Shown: piece after piece, positions 25,705-37,405 of the stretch
How the letters are laid out: each line of letters begins with the position of its first letter
How positions within the stretch are numbered: position 1 is the first letter of the stretch
Origin: Batkoa obscura
Lineage: Eukaryota > Entomophthoromycota > Entomophthoromycetes > Entomophthorales > Batkoaceae
Direction: 5' to 3'
Assembly: GCA_030770535.1 (NCBI GenBank)
Contig: JASVEC010000005.1
Span: 1,736,001 to 1,800,000, forward strand
DNA length: 64,000 bases
The notes under the pieces: generated by a model
Told to the model about the DNA's origin: nothing
Databases searched by the model: none
Seen by the model: the letters and a program-made list of their open reading frames with translations, nothing else
Position numbers and translations under genes: made by a program

Positions 25705-27202
25705 TTAAGATTCTGATTCTTTTTCTTCTGCAATTTTAGAAGCCTCACCGTCCGATTTATTTAAATTTGACAAAGTTGATTGAATTTTTTCAAAATCTTG
25801 CCCTCTTGGGTTTGTCGAAAGTTTAAGGCAATCATCATCTAATCGCCTTTTTAGTGCCAGTATTTTCATAAGATTTAGCACTGATTTATCGTGTAGTGAG
25901 GGCCTAGGCTCAGCATTACCATCTATTGATTTCGTTAAATCACCTTCTGTTATAATATTCTTTTCTATTATAACTCCCTTTTGTTTTGCGATGCCATTTT
26001 CCAAATCAAACTTTATATCTTCTGCTGTAGCAAGATTTCGAAATTCTCTGCGCATCTTTTTAATAAATAGAATAAGATCTCGATCTTTATTTAATTCCTT
26101 CTCAAATTGTTTACCACTTGGAATTACAGGCTCACAATAGATGACTAAAAATAAATCAACCTTTAAAATTTATTAAAAATAATCATTACGAGTATATTTT
26201 TCATATGTAGCATCTAGTGCAAATTTAAACTCACGTTCCGGAAGTCTTCTACTTACATGCGTGAATGTGAAAGTTGTATGATGGCTTTCATCCGTGCCAA
26301 TTTTAAATTTTAATATTTGTTCATAAAGTGTAACTTGTAGTCTATTCAATTCCATTTGATTAGTTGATGTTGCTCTTTTACGCTCAAGTTCTAAAAAAAA
26401 TTGTTAAAAACTAGTTTAATAGATATAATTTACTTACCCTTTTTTTTAACTTCAAGTGAAGAGACAAGATGACCTATGGCTTTCTGTCGTTTGGATATCT
26501 CTTCCTCCTGATCCTTTTCTACAGAAATAAACCTCTCTCGTTTCTTATTTTCTTCCCTCTGTCTTTCCAATGAAATTTTATATTCTAGATAATAAACATA
26601 ATAACTCTAATATTAGTAAATTAATTTACCATGTTCAACATGTTCTATTTTGGGCTTTAGTATGTTAATAGCTTCTATTTGCTCATCACTGATTTCTAAT
26701 TTGAATTAGCTTATTTTTAATTAAATATAAATCAGATACTTTTGAATTCTCTGCATTTATTCTTCCATTTGTTTAATTCTTCTTCACTTTCTTTCCTAAA
26801 CTCTTTCCTTTTTTCATCGCAAAATTTACTGAATGATTCCTTAATTTGTCTCATTTTTTCGAGGTTTGTTGCTTTGGTATCAGATTCGCTTGTTTCATCG
26901 TCATCTGATATATCAAGGGATATAACATCTGATTCAACAGATATCTCAGCTGAATCATCATTCGATATATATCTTTCTAAACCAAGTTCTGCATCATCTG
27001 CCTTTTTCTCTGCTATGCCATTTTCTCTATTATCTTTTATGCTCTCTACTGATTTCAATGCCTCATCACTTACCTTATCTTTTTCTGTATTTTCCACATT
27101 GTTATTTGTTTTATCATCTACTGTAATAATTAATGTACTAGTCACTTCACTATCCTCTATGTTATTACGCTCATTATTTGTTGGACTATTTAACGTACTC
27201 AT
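25705..27202 (-). CDS. SPC25: Kinetochore protein SPC25 (Ndc80 complex)
   Basis: Part of the microtubule-binding Ndc80 complex. Exons 26740-27202, 26630-26695, 26438-26584, 26190-26390 and 25705-26144 join in phase to 438 residues. The globular Spc25 domain is recognised by HTTFTFTHVSRRLPEREFKFALDATYEKYTLIYCEPVIPSGKQ followed by FEKELNKDRDLILFIKKMRREFRNL. Before it runs a coiled coil (FSKFCDEKRKEFRKESEEELNKWKNKCREFKK through ERQREENKKRERFISVEKDQEEEI). Unusually long for Spc25 (about 220-240 residues in yeasts and animals): an acidic Ser/Asp/Asn-rich extension of about 105 residues at the N-terminus and about 100 residues past the globular domain. Confidence 0.82.
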
Positions 27203-27935
27203 TTTTATTTAATAAACCCAGTTTAGATTCTTTTTTTAGTTTAATAATTGAATATTATACAAAAATAATTATTGTCCATTTTAACTGTCATTCTAAATGG
27301 AATAATTGGTATGATATTGTTTCTGGCTTCAACACTACCTATAGCATACTACAAATTAGATATATTATTGGTTTAAAGTACAAAATTTATTTTGGATCAC
27401 AAGCTGAAATTAAAATGATCTTTTTATTAAATTACACCTTTGAAAAAATACTTAAAGCACTAAGATTAGAAATTTATATTATCTTATTAAGTTTTTGTAA
27501 GTTTTTTTTGCTTATAATTGCTATCCCTCAGAGCTTTACACATTTTTCAAAAGGATGTAAGTGTAGTTTTAATATTGTCAGATAAAAATAGTTTGACTAA
27601 TGTTTTTATTATTTTATTAGTTTTTTAAGTTTATCATGTTATATTTTTTTTTATTGAGTTTTTTTATTAACTTTAATATTTTTAATTTTTAAATAATAAA
27701 TTTCAGAGATATAATTAATAGCATAAATCATTTTCTATATACTTGTAGTTTTTACATATGAGGTTGTATTCTTTAAGAATTTTAATACAAAAAATAATAT
27801 AATAGTAAAGTTCAAACTTTTAAATATTGTTTGTAAATATAAAATAACTTAAGTATATAGATTTTTAAAGTAATTAAATAATTTTTGTAACTTCTGATAT
27901 TTAATTAGTATTGGTGCTTTTTAAAAAGAATTCAT

Positions 27936-28042
27936 TATATGGGGATGTATTTTTTTATTTAAGAATTTTATTAACAATCTTTCCGCTGAAGTAGTGCTTA
28001 AAAAATGGAAAAAGTAATGAAATCAAAAAAACATCCCCATAT
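27936..28042 (+). mobile_element. Miniature inverted-repeat element, copy 5
   Basis: Forward copy, TATATGGGGATG to CATCCCCATATA. Slightly diverged core (GAAGTAGTGCTTAAAAAATGG). Confidence 0.85.
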
Positions 28043-28106
28043 AACATAACTTTATCATAGCTAAATAGAAATAATTAATAAATAAATTATGTAAGACATA
28101 GTAGTT

Positions 28107-28139
28107 AATACATTAATATATTAATACATTAATATATTA
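28107..28139. repeat. Two tandem copies of a 16-bp unit
   Basis: TTAATACATTAATATA occurs twice head-to-tail in intergenic DNA. Confidence 0.7.
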
Positions 28140-28199
28140 GTCAACTGCTTTAATAGTATTTACATCATTTATAATAAAATAAAACTAGTTTAAGCTATT

Positions 28200-28306
28200 A
28201 TATGGGGATGTATTTTTGTGTTTAAGAATTTTGTTAGCAAATTTTCCGTTTAGATAGCGCTTAAAAAATGGAAGAAATAATGAAGTTAAAAAAGACACTC
28301 CCATAT
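28200..28306 (+). mobile_element. Miniature inverted-repeat element, copy 6
   Basis: Forward copy, ATATGGGGATG to CACTCCCATAT. The branch-like block reads TTGTTAGC instead of TTACTAAC. Confidence 0.87.
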
Positions 28307-28350
28307 CTTGATTTTTTTTATTAAAAACAAATTAATATAAATGTAAGAAT

Positions 28351-28457
28351 ATATGGGGATGTATTTTTGTGTTTAAGAGTTTTACTAACAAATTTTCCGC
28401 TTAAATAGTGCTTAAAAAATGGAAGAAATAATGAAGTCAAAAAAAACACTCCCATAT
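28351..28457 (+). mobile_element. Miniature inverted-repeat element, copy 7
   Basis: Forward copy only 44 bp after copy 6, ATATGGGGATG to CACTCCCATAT, close to consensus and keeping TTTACTAACAAATTTTCCGC. Confidence 0.9.
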
Positions 28458-28612
28458 AATAATGCACTAAATAATAGAATAATAATTAAACATTATAGTA
28501 TAATAGTTTATGATTTCAGAATTGTTTTATTAAATAATTTATAATTGTATAAAAAGGTTTTTTTAGTTCTATCACTTTTTATTTTTTAAATATAATTTAA
28601 AAAATACGTTGT

Positions 28613-28721
28613 TATATGGTGATGTTTTTTTTGGCTTCATTATTTTTTCCATCTTTTAAGCGCTATTTGAGTAGAAAAATTGTTAGCAAAATTCTTAAAC
28701 ACAAAAATACATCCCCATATA
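28613..28721 (-). mobile_element. Miniature inverted-repeat element, copy 8
   Basis: Reverse copy, TATATGGTGATG to CATCCCCATATA. Confidence 0.85.
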
Positions 28722-29432
28722 TTGCTTTTAGTATTAATAAATTTATTAATTATAATTAAAACAACTTCAAATAATAATAACAAAATTTTGCTAATTATTA
28801 AATATACTTTTAAAATATATTTCTTGTATTTAATAAAATTTAACTAATTGATAATATTAATTTGAAATTTTAAAACTTTTATATTTATATTTATATTATT
28901 TATATTATAATATTTTTTATATGTTATTTAATTTGTACTAAAACTAATATACTCAAATTAATGTTTATTGATTTTTGCTTTTTAAATAACCTTTTTAGTT
29001 AATAAAAATATCTTTTATTAATTAAATAATTATAAAAAATACAAAAAATAAGTAATCTTTATTTTAAGATTTCAATTTAAATTAAGCTGAAGAAATTTAG
29101 TACTCTTTTGTCCTTATTTTAAATATAGCTTATATATGTATTATTTTAGTAAAAGCTATAATCTCAAAATGGTTTTTACTATTATTTTATTATTATAAAT
29201 AGAAATTATAGTAAGCAAGTCATAATATAAAATTATGTATTAGCTATAATATTGAAATCATAAAACTAGAAATAAAAACGAATAACTAATAAAGCATTTC
29301 AAAATTCAAATTACAGTGAATTCCATTGGTTCAAAAGGCATCAATTTAAGCGATTTGATTCCAAAGTAAATCTATATAGTCAAAAACGTCATCGCTGACA
29401 AATCCAGCAAATCCAAAATAAGTATCGAAAAG

Positions 29433-29440
29433 TATATAAA
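29433..29440 (+). promoter_or_regulatory. TATA box of SOD2
   Basis: TATATAAA, 58 bp before the ATG, in an otherwise less regular sequence. Confidence 0.5.
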
Positions 29441-29497
29441 CTTATCAATTTCAACTTTATTCATTAATTTTTCTATTCAACAACAAAGTTAAAAAAA

Positions 29498-30264
29498 ATG
29501 AGTTACACTTTACCTGATTTACCATATGATTATAGCGCTCTTGAGCCATATATTGATGCTAAGACCATGCAAGTTCATCATGACTTACATCATAACGCTT
29601 ATGTTAATAACCTTAATAACGCTTTGAAAACTCAATCTTCTGGTCAATCCCTTGAAGATATTGTTAGTGTACAAAAACAAGTTGGTGTACTTGGCACTGG
29701 TGTACGTAATAATGGTAAATTTTGATTTCTTTGTTTTTTGATTAAGGATGAGTTGCTAATAAGTGTTTCCTATTTAGGTGGTGGTCATTATAACCACTCT
29801 TTATTTTGGACTTTTATGGCTCCAGTTGGTTCCAGTAACTCTACTCCTACTGGTGAGGTAAGATTATATATTTTTAGCAAATAACAAAATATTGATAACA
29901 TTTGCTTTAGCTTAAGACTAAAATTGAAGAAACCTTTGGTTCTTTTGATGAGTTCAAAACCAAATTCAACAATGCTGCTGCTACCCGCTTCGGCTCTGGT
30001 TGGGCTTGGTTAGGTGTTAATACCGATGGTAAATTGGAAATCACTTCCACTGCTAACCAAGACAACCCATTGATGGATGTAGCTGAAACCAAATTGATTC
30101 CAATCTTAGGATTAGATGTTTGGGAACATGCTTATTATCTTAAATACCAAAACCGTCGTCCAGAATATATTTCTCAGTGGTGGAATGTAGTTAATTGGGA
30201 TAAAGTAGTTGAATATTATGATGGTTATGCTAAGCAAGGAAAGCCAGTACCAATCGGTTTGTAA
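29498..30264 (+). CDS. SOD2: Fe/Mn superoxide dismutase, no targeting sequence
   Basis: Converts superoxide to peroxide and oxygen. Exons 29498-29714, 29778-29857 and 29911-30264 join in phase to 216 residues. Metal ligands are visible: His27 in MQVHHDLHH, the His of [10 protein letters not shown], and Asp and His of [19 protein letters not shown]. The second-shell GSGWAWLGV and the QDNPLM segment fit the family. The protein starts directly at the catalytic domain ([17 protein letters not shown]), as in bacterial and cytosolic fungal MnSODs, so there is no mitochondrial presequence unless an upstream exon exists. Metal choice (Mn over Fe) is inferred from overall similarity. Confidence 0.93.
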
Positions 30265-31178
30265 TTTTTATTCTAAAGTTCAATAAAATTTGTAGCCGTT
30301 TTATAAAATAAGTTTCGTAAAATATTGTTTTAATATTTATTATACTTTTTTAGTTGAGATGGAACCAAAGAAGAGCTCTAAGCTTTAAGCTATACTTAGG
30401 AACGACAGGTAGGATATTTATTATTTATGTTATGTATTGTTTCATCATTCTATATTGATAGTGCTTTTAATATAAGGTTTTTAAGATATTTACGATATTA
30501 AATTAAGATGAGATCATTTTAATATACTTTTGTTTTCTTATAGCCCATTTTAAGTATTCATAATTGATTGTAGAATATTATAAAAGCTTTTATCAAAGTT
30601 AATTAAATGATAATCAAAAATGAATAATAAAATCTATTTTTAAATTAATAAAAAGGAAGATTGAAAAATAAGTTTAATTAGTATACTAATAATATTCTAT
30701 AATAAATAGTAAAAATTTATAGGAAGAATATATTTATTAACATTTGGGTAAGAAAAAAAGTTACATTAAATGACTCATTATTATTTTTGAATATATTCTA
30801 TAGGGTTAGTTAATGAAAGAGTATGTGTGATGGATTATTTTTGAAAATGAAGCAGGTAAGTAACAAGTAGGCAATAGTTGATAAGTAATTTCAAGGCGAG
30901 AATGAAGTTTAATAGTGGTATTTTAGATAGCTTATGAAACTATATATTTAAGTGAGGGAGTATATCAGGTAGAAGAAATTGATATGAAATCAAAAGATCG
31001 AGATATTAATTTATAGTATCAAAAGAATATCAAATAAAATAATAGTAATAATCAAAACGATAATACAGTATAAAATACACAAGTAACTTAAAAATAATTA
31101 GTACAACTCATAAAAAAACATAAAACAACCTTTGATGTTTATACTATTTTTATTAAAAGCTATCTTATACGTCATCTT
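30265..31178. other. Convergent intergenic region
   Basis: Between the 3' ends of SOD2 and TRPC. No open frame, transposon copy or recognisable RNA gene seen. Confidence 0.5.
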
Positions 31179-33494
31179 TTAATATTCCACACTCTTAACC
31201 TTCTTAATGAAATCAGCAATTTTATTTAAATCTTTCTTTCCGTCTGTTTCCACTCCACTAGAAACATCAACAGCAAATGGCTTAACTTGTTGAATAGCTT
31301 CAATAACATTATCTGGATTTAAACCACCAGCTAATATAATATTAATTTTATTACTATTGTCTTTGTTTTCCTTATCTAATTTTTTAATTAAATTCCAATC
31401 AAATTTAATACCTAAACCACCGGAATTTTTATCTAACTTAGCATCTAATAAAGGTAAATGGTGTAAATTAGTAGCTAATATAGATTGATATAAATTAAAT
31501 TGTTCATCAATTTGAAAACATTTAATAACTGGATAAGGTAAATAATTGGAAAACTCATTAGCTTCATTGCCGTGTAATTGAATAAAATCTAATTTTAAAT
31601 AATTAGCAATTGATAATATCTCTTCTAAAGATTGATTTTGAAATACACCAACGATATTATTCTTATTTAATTCAACTAAATAATTACTATATTCATACCA
31701 AGTATTATTAGATTTTAATAATTCATCATTGTTATTTTTATTGCTTTCATTATATTTTCTATTTTGTCGAATTTTATCAATAATTGATTTTGCTTTTTCA
31801 ATATCAATTTGTCGTTTACTACCAGGTACAAATATAAACCCAATGAAATCCGCCCCATTTTTAGCTGCAGTTAAACCCGCTTCTTCACTTAAAATACCAC
31901 AAATCTTAACTTTAGGTTGATTTTGTTGATTTACTATTACGTTTTGTTCAATTGTCTTCTCTTTACCTGATAACTCTTCAATCAATTGTTGAACATTATT
32001 GCATTTCATTAATGCTTCTCCTACTAAAACACCTTTTAAATTTAAACCTTGATATAAGTCCAAATCTTCTTTTTTACTAATACCTGATAAAGCAATTAAA
32101 ATCGTATCTTGTTTAATTAATTTGGCCAATTTTTTAGTAGTATTTAAATCCACATTAAAAGTATGTAAATTTCGATTATTAACCCCAATAATTTTAGCTC
32201 CAACATCTAAAGCAATTTTCATTTCATCTTCATTATTGACTTCCACTAAAGGTTCCATACCAAGTGATCGGGCTAAATTTAATAACTGGATTAACATTTT
32301 TTTACTTAATATAGCTACAATTAACAATAAAGTATCTGCCCCATTCAATCGACTTTCATAGACTTGGTAATCCTCTACTATAAAATCCTTTCTTAATAAA
32401 CATGGTCGATTAATCATCTGATTTAAACTTTGTCGACATTGACTTAAATCCAATAAACTACCTTTAAACCAAGTAGGTTCCGTTAATACTGATATTGTTG
32501 CTGCTCCATTTTTAGCATAATTTAAACATTGTTCAACTGCATTAATATCTTTAGCTATATCCCCTTTACTTGGTGATGCTCTTTTAACTTCAGCTAAAAC
32601 AGCTAATTGGGTAATATTTTGTTTTAAATGATTATAAAAATCTTTCACTGGTGGAGCACAATTGAGTTTTATTAATTGTTTCAAATTATCAATAGATTGA
32701 CCTGGTAAAGAACTAGTTTGCAATATATCTAATCTTCTTTTATTGACAATTTTTAATAAAATGCTTGAAGTTGATGTCTCTTTCGAAGTTTCAGTATTGT
32801 TATTCTCAATATTTTCTTTTTCATCTTGTTGATCCTCCTTATTATTAAATAATAAGATGGATTCTTTTGGTATATTAATGGAATTTTCTTCCCAAGTACC
32901 ATGTTCCCAATTTAAAAAATTTTTAAGCATCTGTTTACCATATTGCGAAAGTACAGACTCCGGATGAAATTGTACTCCTTCCATACAATATTTTACATGT
33001 CGAATACCTTGAATAATTCCATCTTTAGTACCACTAGTAATTAACAATTCTTTAGATAATGTAGTTTTCATTCCAGCCAATGAATGATATCTTGTTACCT
33101 CAATCGATTGAGGTAAATTAAGATATAATCCACTACCATCATGATATAATGAACTTGTTTTTCCATGTACTATTTGATGAATTGGCTTCACTTCACCACC
33201 ATAATATTCATACATACATTGCATACCCAGACAAATACCAAGGATGGGTAATTTTCCTTGATAATAAGATAAAACTTCCATACTGATACCACAGTTACTT
33301 TTAGGCGAACCAGGACCTGGAGATAACACGATATTTTTTATGGGTAAAGATTGAAGCTCAGATAAGGTCACTTGATCATTCCGATATACTTTTACTTGAG
33401 CACCGAGTGAGCCCAAATATTCATATATGTTCCAAGTAAAACTATCATAATTGTCAATTAATATTGTAAATGTTTTTTCAAGTTGAGTACTCAT
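31179..33494 (-). CDS. trpC: Trifunctional tryptophan biosynthesis protein TRPC (GATase-IGPS-PRAI)
   Basis: An intronless 771-residue polyprotein with the fungal domain order. Residues 1-200 are the class I glutamine amidotransferase that feeds ammonia to anthranilate synthase: NYDSFTWN, LSPGPGSP, nucleophile Cys88 in GICLGMQ, and His177/Glu179 in VQFHPES. Residues about 245-510 are indole-3-glycerol-phosphate synthase: LAEVKRASPSKGDI, CLLRKDFIVEDYQVYES, GVNNRNLHTFNVDL and GVLVGEALM. Residues about 530-771 are phosphoribosyl-anthranilate isomerase: KICGILSEEAGLTAAKNGADFIGFIF, FIQLHGNE, LLDAKLDKNSGGLGIKFDW, LAGGLNPDNV and DVSSGVETDGKKD. All three active sites look intact. S. cerevisiae splits this into TRP3 and TRP1; the fused form supports a fungus outside the Saccharomycetales. 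Confidence 0.97.
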   Translation of the reverse strand: MSTQLEKTFTILIDNYDSFTWNIYEYLGSLGAQVKVYRNDQVTLSELQSLPIKNIVLSPGPGSPKSNCGISMEVLSYYQGKLPILGICLGMQCMYEYYGGEVKPIHQIVHGKTSSLYHDGSGLYLNLPQSIEVTRYHSLAGMKTTLSKELLITSGTKDGIIQGIRHVKYCMEGVQFHPESVLSQYGKQMLKNFLNWEHGTWEENSINIPKESILLFNNKEDQQDEKENIENNNTETSKETSTSSILLKIVNKRRLDILQTSSLPGQSIDNLKQLIKLNCAPPVKDFYNHLKQNITQLAVLAEVKRASPSKGDIAKDINAVEQCLNYAKNGAATISVLTEPTWFKGSLLDLSQCRQSLNQMINRPCLLRKDFIVEDYQVYESRLNGADTLLLIVAILSKKMLIQLLNLARSLGMEPLVEVNNEDEMKIALDVGAKIIGVNNRNLHTFNVDLNTTKKLAKLIKQDTILIALSGISKKEDLDLYQGLNLKGVLVGEALMKCNNVQQLIEELSGKEKTIEQNVIVNQQNQPKVKICGILSEEAGLTAAKNGADFIGFIFVPGSKRQIDIEKAKSIIDKIRQNRKYNESNKNNNDELLKSNNTWYEYSNYLVELNKNNIVGVFQNQSLEEILSIANYLKLDFIQLHGNEANEFSNYLPYPVIKCFQIDEQFNLYQSILATNLHHLPLLDAKLDKNSGGLGIKFDWNLIKKLDKENKDNSNKINIILAGGLNPDNVIEAIQQVKPFAVDVSSGVETDGKKDLNKIADFIKKVKSVEY

Positions 33495-34430
33495 TTTGTT
33501 TATATTATTGTTTGTATTGAGAGATGAAAGTTTTATGAGCCTCTTTCGAAATTTTATTGTTTTATATTGAGATGATGTGATTCACTTCATGTCATCTATT
33601 TTTTTAATGAAATTTTATTGGTGCAATTCAAGAGATTTATCAATAAAGTGGTTTAGTGATTCTGACTTTTTTTGGGTAGTAGAATATGTTTCTAGCATTT
33701 CTTGTTAAAATTATAATATTGACAAATATTTATTAAATATAAGAATGATAAATATTATATTATACTATATTATTAGTTTTTTTTTAAAATATATTAGTGT
33801 ATGCTAATTAAATAATCAAATAGTACATTTAACTTTAATCTCGTGTTTATATTAAGTAATAAGACTTTAATTATTTAAAATTGATTGGTTTAGTTTTTTA
33901 ATCTTCAGATTAATCTATTCTTATTAAGATATTATAAAAGAAGATATTTAATTGAAGTTTTATACTAGTTAGAATCTGTTTGAGAAATTCATAAAATAAA
34001 ATCTAACATATTATTGAAAATATAATATACTATTCTATTAAATTAAGCTATGTCTTGTATTATTTTAGATGTTTATTTAGCATCAATGCTAGGAGCATTA
34101 TCTAAAATTTTCTCATCGTTTTTATTTTGATTTTGTGTTAATTTTAATCTTCCTAATTACCAAATATAGACTTAATTTAGCTTTTAGTCAAGAACTTCAA
34201 TCTTATAGATGATGCTATTTCACTAAATTTACCTGTAAAAATAAAGGATAAAAAAAAAGATTAACTTCATCTTAAATCTACTTTTTGAACTCGATTTTAC
34301 AGTTTATTTGTTCTATTCAAAGTAATTCTACTCATTATTAATTAAAAAAGATAATATTGATCTCTTTTCATTACCTCTAGCTTCTCCCATATCCTCAAAA
34401 GAAAAAATCAATTCTATTCCTACAAAAAAT
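33495..34430. other. Divergent intergenic region (TRPC / BIO2)
   Basis: Shared upstream region of two biosynthetic genes transcribed apart. I found no exact Gcn4 site (TGASTCA); TGATTCA near 33578 differs at the centre. Otherwise AT-rich. Confidence 0.5.
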
Positions 34431-36097
34431 ATGTTACTCAAATTATTATCCAGTTCAGTTCACCGAAATCTCATTTTTATTAACAAACCTGCCATTTCAT
34501 TTGTTCAAAAAGCTACTTTTGCTTCATTAGAAGAAAAACCAGTAAGTAAACCAGTTGATAATGCTTCTAATAATTGGGGTCGAGAATTATCAGCAGCAGC
34601 CAAATATGCTCATGGACCTATTAAAAATACTTGGAGACGTGAAGAAGTACAAGCCATCTTTGATTCTCCATTATTAGAATTAATGTATTTATCGGTAATT
34701 TTTATTTGTTTAGTTATAAATCTTAATTATTTTGTTATAAATGGATTTACTTCAATATAAGAATTAAAATCTATTTTTTTTAATTATTAATTATTACAAT
34801 ATTACAATTAACAAAAAAAATTAATTGTTTATTCTTTAGGCTCAAGTTCATCGCCAACATCACGATCCAAGGGCTGTTCAGCAAGCCACTTTGTTAAGTA
34901 TAAAGACAGGAGGTTGTTCCGAAGATTGTAAATATTGTCCACAATCTTCTAGCTATTCTACTGCTGTTAAAGCAGAAAAAATGTTAGATTCTGGAGTGAT
35001 TATTGAAGCAGCTAAAAGAGCCAAGGAAGCTGGATCCTCAAGATTTTGTATGGGAGCAGCTTGGAGGGATGTTAAGGGTAGAAAAACAAACTTTAAAAAG
35101 ATAGTGAGTCATATTAAAGAAATCAAGTAAGTTTTTAATTTTAAGAATATCAAATTAATATAAATTAATTTTTTATTAATTAAGGGGTATGGGTATGGAA
35201 GTATGTTGTACACTTGGTATGTTAGATGAAGCTCAAGCAAAACAATTAAAAGAAGCTGGTTTAACTGCCTATAATCATAATTTAGATACTTCAAGAGAAT
35301 TTTATCCAAAGGTAGATATAATTAATGATATTAATAGTTAATAATAATAATAATAATAATACTCTAATTAATAGATTATTACTACTCGTTCTTATGACGA
35401 AAGATTAAACACTATTAATAATGTACAAAATGCAGGTATTTCAGTTTGTTCTGGCGGTATTATCGGACTAGGAGAGAGTGAAGAAGATAGAGTTGGGTTA
35501 TTAACTACTTTAGCTACTCTACCAATTCATCCAGAATCAGTGCCAATTAATGCTTTATTAGCAGTTAAAGGAACTCCCTTAGAAGACCAAAAAGTAAATT
35601 TAATAATTTAATAATTTAATAATAATAACATTTTAACATTTTTAATTTAATTTAATTAGCCAGTGAATATTTGGGAAATGATACGTATGATCTGTACCGC
35701 TAGAATTATCATGCCAAAAGCCATGGTACGATTATCTGCTGGTAGAGTAAGGTTCTCTCAAGTTGAACAGGTAATTTTATGAAAATCGGGTTTTATTTTA
35801 TTTCATTTTAGTTAATTAATCATTTTAATATATCTTTTAGGCCATGTGTTTTTTAGCTGGAGCTAACTCTATCTTTACTGGGGATAAACTATTAACCACC
35901 CCAAACAATGATCATAATGAAGATAAAATTATGTTAGATTTATTAGGTAATGAAATTTGATTTTATAGTTTATTATTGTTTATTTATTATTTTGTATCAA
36001 CTTAGGTTTGGTACCTAAAAAAGCTAATTTACAACAAGGCTCTGATCATCCAGATTATAAACCACCACGTAAAAATAAACAAGTAATGGAAAATTAA
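34431..36097 (+). CDS. BIO2: Biotin synthase
   Basis: A mitochondrial radical-SAM enzyme that inserts sulfur into dethiobiotin. Seven exons (34431-34694, 34840-35126, 35185-35311, 35375-35593, 35660-35770, 35841-35946, 36006-36097) join in phase to 401 residues. The radical-SAM cluster is Cys114, Cys118 and Cys121 in [13 protein letters not shown]. Other family blocks: [71 protein letters not shown] and [34 protein letters not shown]. The N-terminus [30 protein letters not shown] is a good presequence. The first intron is 145 nt, much longer than the other measured introns; intron 3 contains a TAA/TAATAA microsatellite. Confidence 0.96.
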
Positions 36098-37298
36098 AAA
36101 ATAAATATTGTTGAACGTTATGTTGATGTTATTTTGCTTTGTTTTTTAGTTTTTATTTGGATTTAAAAATTTAATGGGATAAATCAATCTTTTTATTATT
36201 TGAATTAAATAAGAGGATAATTATATTAAAAGATGCTATTAATTTTATTAGAATTTAATATTTAATTATTAAAATTGTATAAAATATTTAATTCTCATTT
36301 CTAGTACTTTTTAATTGATTTTATTTTTGATACTATAAAAATAAATCAGTATAAATTAACCCTCAAGTACTAGATGTTTCAAAAAAATCCACTTCAATTG
36401 GACCATAGTTTCATTTCTAATTTTATAATGCATATATGTATATCTAGGTGTTAGTATGTATTTGCTTCAATCTATCTCACCAGTGTTATCAGAAATTACT
36501 CTTCACAGCGATTCCGTACAATGGCTTATAAGTAGGTAAAATAGGCTCTTCCTATACACATAAGACATATTGTCATTATATGCCAACTGCGTCACGTAGA
36601 CTTTGACTAATATTTATATAAAAGATATACATTCTCTGTATGTAATTGATTACATTGCTAAATTTATGTCGTTATTTTATTAACTACATAACCATTGAGG
36701 CTGCTAATTTACATTTAATAAACCATAGTTGATTCAAATACACGTAATTTATGCTGACAAGGTCTTTAGACAATTATATTATGTTTGTTTTATATAATAA
36801 AACAAAGTTTTTTGTCAAATTTATAATTGTGGGAAAAGGTTATCATTGAATCATTTGTTTTATGTTGAAACTTATAAGACGATGTGACTGGAGTATAGAG
36901 TTTATTGACATACATGATTAAAGTTTTTAAAATTTCTAAAAACTATTTTTCATTATTTGCGCTTGAGTAAAAGTCACAAAAAGTTCCATCTATAATTACA
37001 GTTTGAGTTTATGTTAAATAGCAATTATTTTGTTTATTTTTTAGATGTACAAAAGTATTATAAATATTAGTAATACTATTACCAAACTATCTTGACTTTG
37101 TTTTCTTAGTCCATAGTAAACTTTAAAAAGATCAAATTTTCAAATAAGCATTAAAGCATTATCTAATTTATTAAATAAACAACAGTTTATAATTTTTTTT
37201 ACTAATAGAAAGCAAATTTAAAGCTATTTGATATTATTACTTCAAAGCGATAGATTTCATTCTATTAAGCTATACCAGCGAATTACAACTTAATAAAG

Positions 37299-37405
37299 AT
37301 ATGGGATGTATTTTTGTGTTTAAGAATTTTACTAACAAATTTCCCGCTTAAATAGCGCCTAAAAGATAGAAAAAATAATGAAGTCAAAAAAAACACCCCC
37401 ATATT
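37299..37405 (+). mobile_element. Miniature inverted-repeat element, copy 9
   Basis: Forward copy, ATATGGGATG (one G lost) to CACCCCCATAT. Internal TTTACTAACAAATTTCCCGC and AAATAGCGC are well preserved. Confidence 0.88.

Larger units (their letters stand above)
27203..29497. other. Gene desert with four miniature elements
   Basis: Contains element copies 5-8 and a 16-bp tandem duplication at about 28107-28139. A 135-codon open frame at 27178-27585 is low-complexity and unsupported. The SOD2 promoter with a TATA box lies at the right end. Confidence 0.65.

Noticed and set aside
27178-27585. 135-codon frame antisense to the start of SPC25
   Set aside because: Composition is dominated by Ile, Phe, Leu, Tyr and Lys as expected from AT-rich non-coding DNA; no domain, and it overlaps the SPC25 start.
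33570-33600. Gcn4-like site before TRPC
   Set aside because: TGATTCA differs from TGASTCA at the critical centre and is not repeated; support is too weak to list.
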